Positions 46,955 to 54,641 of a stretch of DNA of 59,618 nt are shown in pieces. The notes beneath the pieces are model-generated. The model saw only the letters and a program-made list of their open reading frames with translations, ran no database searches and had not been told where the DNA came from. The stretch spans positions 1 to 59,618 of the forward strand of contig CAIOFV010000050.1 in assembly GCA_903857665.1 (NCBI GenBank), read 5' to 3'. The DNA comes from an uncultured Myxococcales bacterium. Its GTDB lineage: Bacteria; Myxococcota_A; UBA9042; DTJE01. Both the position numbers and the translations under genes were made by a program. Position 1 is the stretch's first letter, and each line of letters starts with the position of its first letter.

Positions 46955-48388
46955 GTGTGTGGGGTCGCCGGTGTCTTCGGAGTGCAGCACGCGGAAGCCC
47001 AGGTGGCGGAGATCCTGTTCGCCATCCAGCACCGCGGCCAGGAAAGCTGCGGGATCGCCACCCGGAATCCCCGGGGCAACATCACGTCCTACAAGGCGAT
47101 GGGCCTGGTGAAGAACGTGCTGGTCGAGGAGGTGCTGGCGCGCAACGCCGGCGACGTGTCGATCGGCCACGTGCGCTACCCGACCGCCGGATCCAGCGAC
47201 ATCGCCAATTCGCAGCCCCACGCCATCGACCTGGCCGAGGGGCCCCACATGGCCATCTGCTCGAACGGCGACATCATCAACTACGGGGAGATGCGCGGCT
47301 GGCTGGAGCGCGAGGCCGGCTTCACATTCAAGAGCGACAACGATGCGGAGCTGATCGGCCGCCTGATCGCCTACCACCACGTGGTCCAGCGCGAACCGAT
47401 CGAGGACGCGATCCGGAAGACCCAGCAGGAACTGAAGGGCGCCTTCGCCACGCTGGTGATCCTCCGGGACCGCATGTTCGCGTTCCGGGACCCCCACGGC
47501 ATCCGGCCGCTGGTGATGGGTCACCTGGACTTCCAGGGCGATGGCGCGCCCCCGTCGGAAGGCACCGTGTTCGCATCCGAATGCTGCGGGTTCGGCATCA
47601 TCGGCGCGCGCCGGCTGCGCGAGGTGGCGCCCGGCGAAATCCTCTGCCTGTCGAGGGGCCAGCCGGTCACGACGGTCAGCGTCGTGCCCAAGCGCAAGCG
47701 GCATTGCGTGTTCGAATTGATCTACTTCTCGCGGCCCGACAGCGAGGCGTTCGGCGAGCGCGTCTACGACGTCCGGGAAAAGATCGGGGCGTGCCTGGCG
47801 GCGAAGGACGCCGACATCCCCGGGGGCGACGACCTGGTGGTGATGCCGGTGCCCGATTCGTCGAACTTCGTGGCGCTGGGATACGCGGCGGCCAAGGGTG
47901 CGCGGTTCAGCATGGGCCTGCTGCGAAACCATTACGTGGGCCGGACGTTCATCAAGCCCAGCCAGAAGTCCCGCGACGAGGGCGTACGGCAGAAGTTCAA
48001 CCCGCTGCCCGGCTTCTTCCCGGGGAAGCGCGTGGTGCTGGTCGATGATTCGATCGTGCGCGGGACCAGCCTGCGGAAGATCGTCCGCATGGTGAAGACG
48101 GCCGGTGCGCGCGAGGTGCACGTCCGCATCGGCTCCCCGCGGGTCATCGGCTCGTGCTACTACGGCATCGATACGCCGACCCGCAACGAACTGATCGCCA
48201 ACCGCATGTCCGTGGCGGAAACCGCCGACTACCTGACGGCCGATTCCCTGCGATACATGGAAATCCCGGATTTCGACCGCGTGCTGGCCTCGCGTGACGA
48301 CTTCTGCTTCGCGTGCTTCGACCTGGACTACATCTACCCGCCGGAACAGTTCGGCTTGAAGACCAACGTCCCCGGCGGTCGCGAGTAG
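46955..48388 (+). CDS. purF: Amidophosphoribosyltransferase
   Basis: First enzyme of purine synthesis: PRPP + glutamine to phosphoribosylamine. The GTG at 46955 is preferred because GGAGG lies 7 nt upstream and it places Cys at position 2 (MCGVAGVFGV), giving the nucleophile without a propeptide. The glutaminase domain (about 1-235) has AIQHRGQESCGIAT and the motif GHVRYPTAG. The PRTase domain has the PRPP loop VVLVDDSIVRGTSLRKI near residue 360. C-terminal Cys residues (CFACFD) may hold the Fe-S cluster typical of the Bacillus-type enzyme. Length 477 aa. Confidence 0.95.
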   Translation: MCGVAGVFGVQHAEAQVAEILFAIQHRGQESCGIATRNPRGNITSYKAMGLVKNVLVEEVLARNAGDVSIGHVRYPTAGSSDIANSQPHAIDLAEGPHMAICSNGDIINYGEMRGWLEREAGFTFKSDNDAELIGRLIAYHHVVQREPIEDAIRKTQQELKGAFATLVILRDRMFAFRDPHGIRPLVMGHLDFQGDGAPPSEGTVFASECCGFGIIGARRLREVAPGEILCLSRGQPVTTVSVVPKRKRHCVFELIYFSRPDSEAFGERVYDVREKIGACLAAKDADIPGGDDLVVMPVPDSSNFVALGYAAAKGARFSMGLLRNHYVGRTFIKPSQKSRDEGVRQKFNPLPGFFPGKRVVLVDDSIVRGTSLRKIVRMVKTAGAREVHVRIGSPRVIGSCYYGIDTPTRNELIANRMSVAETADYLTADSLRYMEIPDFDRVLASRDDFCFACFDLDYIYPPEQFGLKTNVPGGRE

Positions 48389-48452
48389 GCGGGCGGGGTG
48401 CGGGGGCGAGGCTGCGTGTCGTCGCGGGCCATTCCGGGGCAGAGGTCGGCGG

Positions 48453-49538
48453 TCAGCCGGCGGTCGGGTAGTCCGTGTAGCCCTTCGGGCCCGGCGTGTA
48501 GAACGAGGCGAAGTCCGGCGAGTTCAGCGGCAGCCCGGCTTCCAGGCGCGCCACGAGGTCGGGGTTGGCCAGGAACTGGCGCCCGAACGCCACCAGATCG
48601 CCCCGGCCCTCGTCCAGGGCCGCTTCGGCCGTCGACCCGTCGAAACCGCCCGCCACGATGTACGTCCGCGGCCAGGCCTGGTGCAGGTCCGCCTTCAGGG
48701 AGGCCGGGACCTCCGGCGCGCCCATGGCCGAGTGGTCCACGATATGGATGTACTGGATCCCGGTGGCGGCCAGGCGCTGCACCAGCGTGTGGTAGGTTTC
48801 CGGGATCCCGGGGTAGGGCTTCATGCCGGCGTTCGCCCCATACGGCGACAGGCGAATGCCGACCCGCTCGCCGCCGATCGCGGCCGCGACCCGCGTCGCG
48901 ACGTCCACGATGAACCGCTGCCGGTTTTCCACGGAACCGCCAAAGCGATCGGTGCGCTGGTTCGTCTGGGGGCTCAGGAACTGCTCCATCAGGTAGCCGT
49001 TGGCGCCGTGCAGTTCGACGCCGTCGAAACCCGCTGCGATGGCGTTGCGCGATGCCTGCACATACTCCTCGATGGCCGCGTCCACCTCGGCTTCGGTCAT
49101 CGCCCGCGGAGCGGGGTGGGCCTGCATGCCCTGCGCGTCCGTCCACACCTCCCCTTCGGCCGCGATGGCGCTGGGGGCCAGCAGTTCGCCGCCCGCCGTC
49201 AGGTTCAGGGGGTGGCCGACGCGCCCCGTGTGCATCAACTGGATGAAGATGCAACCGCCCTTGCCGTGGACGGCCGCGGTCACCTTCCGCCACCCATCGA
49301 CCTGGCGATCGTTCCAGATCCCCGGGATGCGCGGGTAGCCGGTCCCGTTGGGAGAAGGCGACACACCCTCGGTGATGATGAGGCCGGCGGTGGCCCGCTG
49401 GGCGTAGTACTCGGCCATCAGGTCGTTGGGCGTGTTGGCTTCCACGGCGCGGCTTCGCGTCATGGGCGCCATCACCAGGTGGTTCCTGAGCGTCAGGCTT
49501 CCCATCGTCGCGGGTTCGAACAGCGTGCGATCGTTCAT
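48453..49538 (-). CDS. Old yellow enzyme-type alkene reductase (NemA-like)
   Basis: A 361-residue FMN-dependent ene-reductase. FEPATMGSLTLRNHLVMAPM starts the barrel. The HxxN substrate pair is in ELHGANGYLMEQFLSPQTN, then RTDRFGGSVENRQRF and GDLVAFGRQFLANPDLVARL follow. It reduces electrophilic alkenes, nitro compounds or quinone-like stress products in the cytosol. AAGGAGTGACG precedes the ATG at 49538; the MarR-type gene ends 4 bp upstream, so the pair is one operon and the reductase is probably induced by electrophiles. Confidence 0.93.
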   Translation of the reverse strand: MNDRTLFEPATMGSLTLRNHLVMAPMTRSRAVEANTPNDLMAEYYAQRATAGLIITEGVSPSPNGTGYPRIPGIWNDRQVDGWRKVTAAVHGKGGCIFIQLMHTGRVGHPLNLTAGGELLAPSAIAAEGEVWTDAQGMQAHPAPRAMTEAEVDAAIEEYVQASRNAIAAGFDGVELHGANGYLMEQFLSPQTNQRTDRFGGSVENRQRFIVDVATRVAAAIGGERVGIRLSPYGANAGMKPYPGIPETYHTLVQRLAATGIQYIHIVDHSAMGAPEVPASLKADLHQAWPRTYIVAGGFDGSTAEAALDEGRGDLVAFGRQFLANPDLVARLEAGLPLNSPDFASFYTPGPKGYTDYPTAG

Positions 49539-49542
49539 GGCG

Positions 49543-50025
49543 TCACTCCTTGTGGGTGTTGATGGCGAACCCCTTCGCGCCGAGGCCCCGCCCCAGCTTG
49601 CGACACAGGGCCCGCAGCGATTCCTGCTCGTCGGGGGCCAGCACTGCGAACACGTCTGCAATGGCATGGGCGTGGTGCGGGAACAGGTCCTGGATGTGGG
49701 CCCGCCCCTCGTCGGTCAGGTGCACGGTGACGGCCCGGCGGTCGTCCTCCCGGCGTACCCGGCGTACCAGGCTGCGCCGTTCCAGGTTGTCCAGGACCAG
49801 GACCAGGTTTCCCGGGCTGGTGAGCAGCTTGCCGGCCAGGCCGCACTGTCCCTGGGGCCCCAGGTGCAGCAGGGTTTCCAGCACGCCGAACTGCGTGATC
49901 GTCAGCCCTTCCTGGGCGCGTGTCGGACCCAGCGCCGCGGTCACGGAATTCACCGAGCGCATCAGGGCGATGAACGCGTTCAGCGCCCGGACCTCGACGG
50001 CCGTCCCCTGGAAACGGGTGGGCAT
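49543..50025 (-). CDS. MarR-family transcriptional regulator
   Basis: A 160-residue winged-helix protein: LTITQFGVLETLLHLGPQGQ, CGLAGKLLTSPGNLVLVLDN for the recognition region, and the wing RREDDRRAVTVHLTDEGRAH. No conserved N-terminal redox Cys of the OhrR type is apparent. It probably represses its own operon with the ene-reductase. GGGAGGCC precedes the ATG at 50025; a palindromic operator candidate lies 24 bp upstream. Confidence 0.92.
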   Translation of the reverse strand: MPTRFQGTAVEVRALNAFIALMRSVNSVTAALGPTRAQEGLTITQFGVLETLLHLGPQGQCGLAGKLLTSPGNLVLVLDNLERRSLVRRVRREDDRRAVTVHLTDEGRAHIQDLFPHHAHAIADVFAVLAPDEQESLRALCRKLGRGLGAKGFAINTHKE

Positions 50026-50048
50026 GATCGTGGCCTCCCGGAAACAAG

Positions 50049-50060
50049 TTCAAGATTGAA
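50049..50060 (-). promoter_or_regulatory. Candidate MarR operator
   Basis: TTCAAGATTGAA is a palindrome with 5-bp arms in an AT-rich island just upstream of the marR start. On the minus strand it overlaps a plausible -10 (AATCTT) placed 17 bp after TTGACA (50079-50074), the right position for repression. Inferred. Confidence 0.5.
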
Positions 50061-50229
50061 TCATTCTATGTTGATGTCAAGGGGAGGGGCGCGCACGGTC
50101 AGTGCGGGCGCGGTGCGCCGGGGCGGCTCCGATGTCGGGAAAACCCCCAGGGTTTCCTAGGGGAAGGTCGGATTGACCGGACGGGCGGCGGCGTCATGCT
50201 GAAAGGGACGGCCGCGGGAGGAGGATCCC

Positions 50230-50940
50230 ATGAACCCCCAGGGCATCGAGGAGTACGTCGATCGCCAGGTCCGGACGTGGGAGGAGCAGAACCGGGTGAC
50301 CGAACGGGACCGGGTCCCGCTGCCGGGCCACGCCTGGGGACAGGTGATCGCCATGTCGCGGGAGCACGGCGCGCTGGGCGCCCGGATCGCGCGCCGGGTG
50401 TCACAGAAGCTGGAGTTCGCGTACTACGACCGCGAGATCGTGGAGCTCATCGCATCGACGGCGCACGTCCGCAAGGCCGTGGTCGATTCCGTGGACGAGC
50501 GCGTGCTGGACTGGTTTTCGGAATGGATGTCCGACGTCTTCGGGGGGAGGAGGCTGTCCGGCAACGACTACGTCCGGCACCTCTCGACCGTGCTGATGAC
50601 GATCGCGTATCACGGTCGCGCGGTGATCGTCGGCCGGGGCGCCTGCTTCCTGCTGAACCCGGCCACCACGTTGCGGGTCCGTGCCTACGCCCCGATCAAC
50701 GTGCGGGTGGCCCGGGTCGCCGAATCCCGCGGCCTTTCGATGGAGGCGGCCCGGGCCGAGGTCCTCGAGCATGATGCCGGGCGGATCGACTTCGGAAGGC
50801 GGCACTTCGACATCGAAACCAGCGACCCGCGCTGGTACGACCTGATGTTCGACACCAGCACGCTGCCCGCCGAGACCTGCGCCGGGATCATCGAAATGGC
50901 CTTCAAGGCACGATTCGGGCAGCACTCCCCTGGACCGTGA
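50230..50940 (+). CDS. Cytidylate kinase-like family protein
   Basis: A 236-residue protein of the cytidylate-kinase-like family (AAA_26 / PF13189 type): VIAMSREHGALGARIARRVS in place of a classical P-loop, FAYYDREIVELIA, AVIVGRGACFLLNPATTLRV and DFGRRHFDIETSDPRWYDL. It may be a nucleotide or small-molecule kinase; the substrate is not known for this family. GGGAGGAGG precedes the ATG at 50230. No partner gene is adjacent. Confidence 0.82.
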   Translation: MNPQGIEEYVDRQVRTWEEQNRVTERDRVPLPGHAWGQVIAMSREHGALGARIARRVSQKLEFAYYDREIVELIASTAHVRKAVVDSVDERVLDWFSEWMSDVFGGRRLSGNDYVRHLSTVLMTIAYHGRAVIVGRGACFLLNPATTLRVRAYAPINVRVARVAESRGLSMEAARAEVLEHDAGRIDFGRRHFDIETSDPRWYDLMFDTSTLPAETCAGIIEMAFKARFGQHSPGP

Positions 50941-51016
50941 AACGGTTCCGCGGTCGCCGGGATCGACCGTTCCACGCCCGCTTCCGGCTACAATCGCCCC
51001 GCGAGCGGAGGAACGC

Positions 51017-51463
51017 ATGGCGAAGCGACAGGAACCCATCCGGAAGACGGCCAGGGAGATGCTGGACGACCTTCGCTCCGGTCACCACGAGGCGTCCGTC
51101 AGCGGGCCCGCGGCGGCACTGAAATACCTGCTCCGCACCCTGGAGGGCCAGCAGAGCCTGCCGAATGGCGTCAAGGCGGTCGTATGGGACCTCGTCGCGT
51201 CCGAACGGGCCGCGCTGGGGGACTGGGCGGGAGTGGACGAGGCCGTGCGGGCCTTCCTGGGGTACCTGCCCGCGATGGAGGAGGCCCTGGGGCACGGCTT
51301 CCGGGCCGCGCTGCTGGCGACGACGGCCCTGGAGCGCGGCGTCCAGGCGCGAAGCGAACTGGGGGACTTCCCGGGCGCGCTGGACCTGTGCGACCGTGCC
51401 ATCGCGCTGGACCTCGGCGCCCACTGGGAAGCGAAGCGCGAGAGCCTCGACTGGGCGCGGTGA
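51017..51463 (+). CDS. Small TPR-like helical protein, unknown function
   Basis: A 148-residue, all-helical protein. The C-terminal part resembles a single TPR motif (LGDFPGALDLCDRAIALDLGAHW). The N-terminus is basic, and no signal peptide or membrane segment is seen. GCGGAGGAACGC precedes the ATG at 51017. I recognise no specific family. Confidence 0.65.
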   Translation: MAKRQEPIRKTAREMLDDLRSGHHEASVSGPAAALKYLLRTLEGQQSLPNGVKAVVWDLVASERAALGDWAGVDEAVRAFLGYLPAMEEALGHGFRAALLATTALERGVQARSELGDFPGALDLCDRAIALDLGAHWEAKRESLDWAR

Positions 51464-51580
51464 CCCACTGCCCAACCCTCGCTGGAATGCCCTCGCGCGG
51501 GCCCTCGGCTTGCCGCGCCGGATCCCGTTCGATACCTTCACATTGAAGTACAAAGGCCCGAGGCGTTCCCCGGACGTCGT

Positions 51581-51600
51581 GCCAGAAACGGATTTCTGGC
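51581..51600 (+). promoter_or_regulatory. Perfect 8-bp hairpin just before a ribosome binding site
   Basis: GCCAGAAA and TTTCTGGC flank a 4-nt loop and end 1 nt before the GAAGGAG site of the lipoprotein gene at 51613. It could modulate translation or be an operator. Confidence 0.45.
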
Positions 51601-51612
51601 GAAGGAGTCCCC

Positions 51613-52395
51613 ATGCGTTCGACCTTGCTGGTGCTGGCCTGGATCCCGCTGGCGTTCGGCTGCTCGACCTCGACCAACGGAAACGGCGAGGCCGGCGATG
51701 CGTCGGACGTCGCCCGTTCGGACGTACTCCCCGGCGACGTGGCGGGGATCGTGGACTGCTCGTCCCTCTACGCGTGCACGTCGGCCTGCGCCACCGGGGA
51801 CCAGGCGTGCCTCGACGCCTGCGCCGCCGCGGCCCCTTCCGCCGTCATCGTCGCCTACAACGACCTCGCGGACTGCTCGAACCTGAACCGGTGCGCCGAC
51901 CTGGCGTGCGTGACAGCGAACTGCCCGACCCAACTCGCGGCGTGCACCGGGGGCGGCGGAGGGGACTCGTTCACGACGTCGGGGAGCTGCACCATCACGT
52001 ATTCCCCGCCTGGCATCGCGCCGCAGACGTGGTGCTGGGACTACTCGCTGACCGCGTCGGGAAACACCAACAACGGCAGCGAGCACCACGTCTACTACGA
52101 CGCGTTGCTGGCCACGGACGGGCAGACCACGTGCGCCGACGCGAACGGGCAGGAATCCACCGGACCGGCCGGGGGCGCCCTGGACGCTTCGGCCCTCTCG
52201 GCCAGCAACCTGGCCCACAAGAAGCAGGCCTGCACCCTGCAGGGCCAATCCCTGTACACCTCGGCGACGTGGGGCGACCCGCCGTGCACGACGACCGGGT
52301 CGCTGGGCCACTGCACCTGGGCCGTCACGAACACCTACGACCCGTCCAGCGGCAACGTGACATCCCATACCGACACGGTGTGGACGGTTCCCTGA
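51613..52395 (+). CDS. Cys-rich secreted lipoprotein
   Basis: A 260-residue lipoprotein (lipobox FGC, Cys near 17). An Asp/Gly spacer is followed by a Cys-dense helical hairpin (DCSSLYACTSACATGDQACL) of a kind common in myxobacterial lipoproteins, a Gly run, and a C-terminal domain of about 145 residues with several Cys residues. Function unknown. GAAGGAG precedes the ATG at 51613. The transcript probably ends in the AGAGG/CCTCT hairpin just after the stop. Confidence 0.75.
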   Translation: MRSTLLVLAWIPLAFGCSTSTNGNGEAGDASDVARSDVLPGDVAGIVDCSSLYACTSACATGDQACLDACAAAAPSAVIVAYNDLADCSNLNRCADLACVTANCPTQLAACTGGGGGDSFTTSGSCTITYSPPGIAPQTWCWDYSLTASGNTNNGSEHHVYYDALLATDGQTTCADANGQESTGPAGGALDASALSASNLAHKKQACTLQGQSLYTSATWGDPPCTTTGSLGHCTWAVTNTYDPSSGNVTSHTDTVWTVP

Positions 52396-52422
52396 ACCCG
52401 AGAGGTCGTCCTCTCCGCGATG

Positions 52423-52550
52423 CGCGGCGCGAAGCAACCGCCGCGAGATGCTTCCACGCGAGGCTGATACCGACCGCGGACTCGCCCTTCGGGCGACCTT
52501 CGGGCGACCTTCGGGCGAGCCGTCGGCTGTATCAAATATTGAACCGAAGT
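52423..52550. repeat. ychF-end repeat, copy A
   Basis: Hairpin 1 (CGCGGCG/CGCCGCG, 52423-52445), a GCTTCCACGCGAGGC spacer, large hairpin 2 (52465-52534, TGATAC against GTATCA) and the core CAAATATTGAACCGAAGT (52533-52550). From the spacer onward it matches copy B at the ychF 3' end closely, except that its loop is enlarged by three exact 11-bp repeats (52486-52518). It forms the left boundary of the RHH-GNAT module. Confidence 0.85.
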
Positions 52551-52647
52551 GTGGTCGCGTTGGAATTCCATATGGTTACGAGACGAATCCCCGTTTTGTC
52601 GCTGTTCGCTTCGCAGGTCGGACGCTCCCGCGCGCCACGATCTGCTC

Positions 52648-52676
52648 TTGACGTGTACGGCAAGCCGCCGTACACT
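52648..52676 (+). promoter_or_regulatory. Promoter with built-in operator for the DUF1778-GNAT module
   Basis: TTGACG (52648-52653) and TACACT (52671-52676) are 17 bp apart. A perfect 9-bp inverted repeat, GTGTACGGC and GCCGTACAC (52653-52661 and 52667-52675), fills the space between them. This is the classic layout for autorepression by the ribbon-helix-helix antitoxin. Confidence 0.75.
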
Positions 52677-52702
52677 ATTCCCGGATACGCGGAGCCAGAC
52701 CC

Positions 52703-52996
52703 ATGAACCGACTGATGACCGGCAACCAGCGCAGGACCGAGCGGCTTGAAGCCCGGATTCCGGCGGAACTCAAGGACGTGTTCGTCCGTGCGGCATCCCT
52801 GCGAGGGCAGACGCTGACTGACTTCATCGTGACGACCGCCACCGAAGCCGCCCAGCAGGTCGTGCGGGAGCAGGATGTCCTCGACCTCACCCGCAGGGAC
52901 CAGATCGCCTTCGCCAACGCGTTGCTCAACCCGCCCGCTCCGTCCCCGAAACTGCGTTCGGCCGCCCGTTCGTATCGGAGGCTTGTGAAGCCGTGA
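52703..52996 (+). CDS. DUF1778 ribbon-helix-helix antitoxin
   Basis: A 97-residue antitoxin of the TacA/AtaR type. The RHH core is TERLEARIPAELKDVFVRAA with SLRGQTLTDFIV. The C-terminal tail (about 60-97; DLTRRDQIAFANALLNPPAP) is the part that normally wraps the toxin. It should bind the operator at 52653-52675. The stop overlaps the toxin start (GTGA). Confidence 0.92.
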   Translation: MNRLMTGNQRRTERLEARIPAELKDVFVRAASLRGQTLTDFIVTTATEAAQQVVREQDVLDLTRRDQIAFANALLNPPAPSPKLRSAARSYRRLVKP

Positions 52997-53511
52997 GCAG
53001 GACCGGTCAACACGACTGGCGGATCGAGCCGCTTGACCGCCAGCCTGGAGGTGATGCCTTCGCCTGTGGAGTCGAACCCCTGGACAGGTACCTCCGCCAA
53101 CAGGCTTCCCAGGACGCGCGCCGGGGATACGCCGCCGTGTACCTGGCCCTCCTGCCAGAATCCCATGGCATTCAGGGGTACTACTCGCTGTCGATGGCGG
53201 GCGTCGTCCTGGAGCACCTCCCGGCCGACCTCCGCGCCAGGATGCCTCGGTACCCCAGCGTGCCCGCGATCCGACTGGGTCGGCTGGCTGTCGCGTCTTC
53301 ATCACGTGGCCGGGGGCTGGGCCGATTCCTGCTGCTGGACGCGATGCACCGGGCGTTGCGCAACGAAGTGGCCTGGGCCGCATTCCTCGTGGACGCCAAG
53401 GACGACATCGCGAGGGCGTTCTACCTGCAATACGGGTTCCTGGCGCTCGCCGACGACCCCAATCACTTGTTCCTGCCGAAGGCCACGGTCGAGGCAGCCT
53501 GCTCCCCCTGA
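52993..53511 (+). CDS. GNAT-family toxin (TacT/AtaT-like acetyltransferase)
   Basis: A 172-residue acetyltransferase. The family signature FACGVEPLDRYLRQQASQDA opens it, GYYSLSMAGVVLEHLP and IRLGRLAVASSSRGRGLGRF hold the acetyl-CoA loop, and FYLQYGFLAL follows with the usual catalytic Tyr. Relatives acetylate aminoacyl-tRNA and stop translation. GTG start overlapping the antitoxin stop. A hairpin follows 13 bp after the stop. Confidence 0.92.
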   Translation: MSRTGQHDWRIEPLDRQPGGDAFACGVEPLDRYLRQQASQDARRGYAAVYLALLPESHGIQGYYSLSMAGVVLEHLPADLRARMPRYPSVPAIRLGRLAVASSSRGRGLGRFLLLDAMHRALRNEVAWAAFLVDAKDDIARAFYLQYGFLALADDPNHLFLPKATVEAACSP

Positions 53512-53524
53512 CCCCGTTCCGCCA

Positions 53525-53570
53525 GGGGCACGCTGCGAGGCCGTGCCCCCCGCAAATATTGAACCGAAGT
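53525..53570. repeat. ychF-end repeat, copy C (core plus hairpin)
   Basis: A perfect 8-bp hairpin (GGGGCACG/CGTGCCCC, 53525-53549) joined almost directly to the core CAAATATTGAACCGAAGT (53553-53570). The core is identical to copy A. The hairpin resembles hairpin 1 of copy B (GGCACG...CGTGCC). It separates the two toxin-antitoxin modules. Confidence 0.8.
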
Positions 53571-53588
53571 CTCACTGACCAATGAATA

Positions 53589-53614
53589 CGGCGACTTGCC
53601 AGCGGCTGTCGCCG
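53589..53614 (-). terminator. Hairpin after vapC
   Basis: CGGCGAC and GTCGCCG pair across a 12-nt loop, just downstream of the vapC stop on the minus strand. There is no U tract, so termination strength is uncertain. Confidence 0.45.
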
Positions 53615-53618
53615 TTTG

Positions 53619-54080
53619 TCACCGTTTCACCTTTCGAGGCGGGCTGGGCGTGGCGGGTTCCTCCACGAGGAGTGGCACGCTGCACCGCTTGGCCGCGTCG
53701 TGCAGTCGGTCGTCCAGGGTGGCGAGCGGCAGGCCCTCGCGCATGGCGAGGTCGAGGTAGGAGGCGTCGTAGACCGACAAGCCCTGTTCACGGGCCAGCG
53801 CGAAAATGGCCGTGATGATGTGGGCCGGGGTCTCTGTCACGACCGAGATCGGTAGCGACAGGATCGATTCCCGAAGCCATGCCGCGTTCGCGTCCGAGAG
53901 ACGCTTACGCCGTTCGGCGTTCAGCATGGCGTTCGCGAACTCCACGGGCCAGATGGCAGGGACGCGGGCCTTGCTGTGATCAAGCATGCGAATGACGCGG
54001 TGCGCGTCCTCCGTCCGTTCTTCACGCAGTCCCCAGGCCATCACCACGGAGTTGTCGAGGACGAAGACGGCGGTGCTCAA
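53619..54080 (-). CDS. vapC: VapC-type PIN-domain toxin
   Basis: A 153-residue PIN ribonuclease. Four acidic positions are present: Asp in VFVLDNS, Glu in IWPVEFANAML, Asp in SVYDASYLDLAM and Asp in ATLDDRL. Toxins of this family cut tRNA or rRNA. The start is taken as TTG 54080, which overlaps the antitoxin stop (TTGA) and gives the normal short PIN N-terminus; no ATG lies before the first catalytic Asp. Confidence 0.9.
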   Translation of the reverse strand: MSTAVFVLDNSVVMAWGLREERTEDAHRVIRMLDHSKARVPAIWPVEFANAMLNAERRKRLSDANAAWLRESILSLPISVVTETPAHIITAIFALAREQGLSVYDASYLDLAMREGLPLATLDDRLHDAAKRCSVPLLVEEPATPSPPRKVKR

Positions 54081-54319
54081 TCGCGGCCCTCCTCGATCCA
54101 CTCGCGGATTTCCGCATGAGTCGCCTGATGCCGACCGTCCTTTGAGAAGGCGACGATCTCCTCGATGACCTGCTTCAAGTCCCTGCGGGGCGCGGGGTCC
54201 GGTGGTTGGAGCACCGCCACGGGTACTCCGTGCTTCGTGATCGTTACGCGCTCGCCCCGGGCGACCCGGGCGAGCAGGTCCGACAAGTGCGTCTTGGCTT
54301 CGTAGGCACCGACAGTCAT
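54077..54319 (-). CDS. vapB: Phd/YefM-family antitoxin
   Basis: An 80-residue antitoxin: the DNA-binding N-domain MTVGAYEAKTHLSDLLARVA with GERVTITKHGVPVAVL, then a charged C-terminal tail that should neutralise VapC. GGAGGGCC precedes the ATG at 54319. Direct repeats upstream are candidate autoregulatory sites. Confidence 0.92.
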   Translation of the reverse strand: MTVGAYEAKTHLSDLLARVARGERVTITKHGVPVAVLQPPDPAPRRDLKQVIEEIVAFSKDGRHQATHAEIREWIEEGRD

Positions 54320-54336
54320 GGTGGCCCTCCAAGTTC

Positions 54337-54357
54337 AGACCAGTACAAGACCAGTCT
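54337..54357 (-). promoter_or_regulatory. Candidate autoregulatory operator of the Phd-VapC module
   Basis: AGACCAGT occurs twice 11 bp apart (54337-54344 and 54348-54355), and the second copy completes the palindrome AGACCAGTCT. The site lies 18-38 bp upstream of the antitoxin start, where promoter and ribosome access would be blocked. Confidence 0.5.
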
Positions 54358-54486
54358 ACCGGCCGGGCGACGACAGGTCAAGGTCGGGAAGGGCGCCCCG
54401 GACGGACCGGGCCAGCATGGTCTTCCCCACGAACCTTGTCGCCGGGCACCCGGAACCCGTGCCTTCCCCCACCCGCAGAGTACACG

Positions 54487-54641
54487 CGGCACGAAGCGAA
54501 GCCGTGCCGTGCGACGCCGAGCGTGAGGCGCGAGCAGCGAGCGAAGCGAGCGGTGCGAGACGCTTCCACGCGAGGCTGATACGGACCGCGGACTCGCCCA
54601 GCGGGCGAGCCGTCGGTCGTATCAAATATTGAACCGGAAGT
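54487..54641. repeat. ychF-end repeat, copy B (overlaps the ychF 3' end)
   Basis: Hairpin 1 (CGGCACG/CGTGCCG, 54487-54509), the GCTTCCACGCGAGGC spacer, hairpin 2 (54577-54624) and the core, here CAAATATTGAACC followed by GGAAGT (54623-54641). The core encodes the last residues of YchF (FRFNI) and its stop codon. Copies A and C lack one G relative to this one and so are not coding, which suggests that this copy is the original. Confidence 0.88.
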
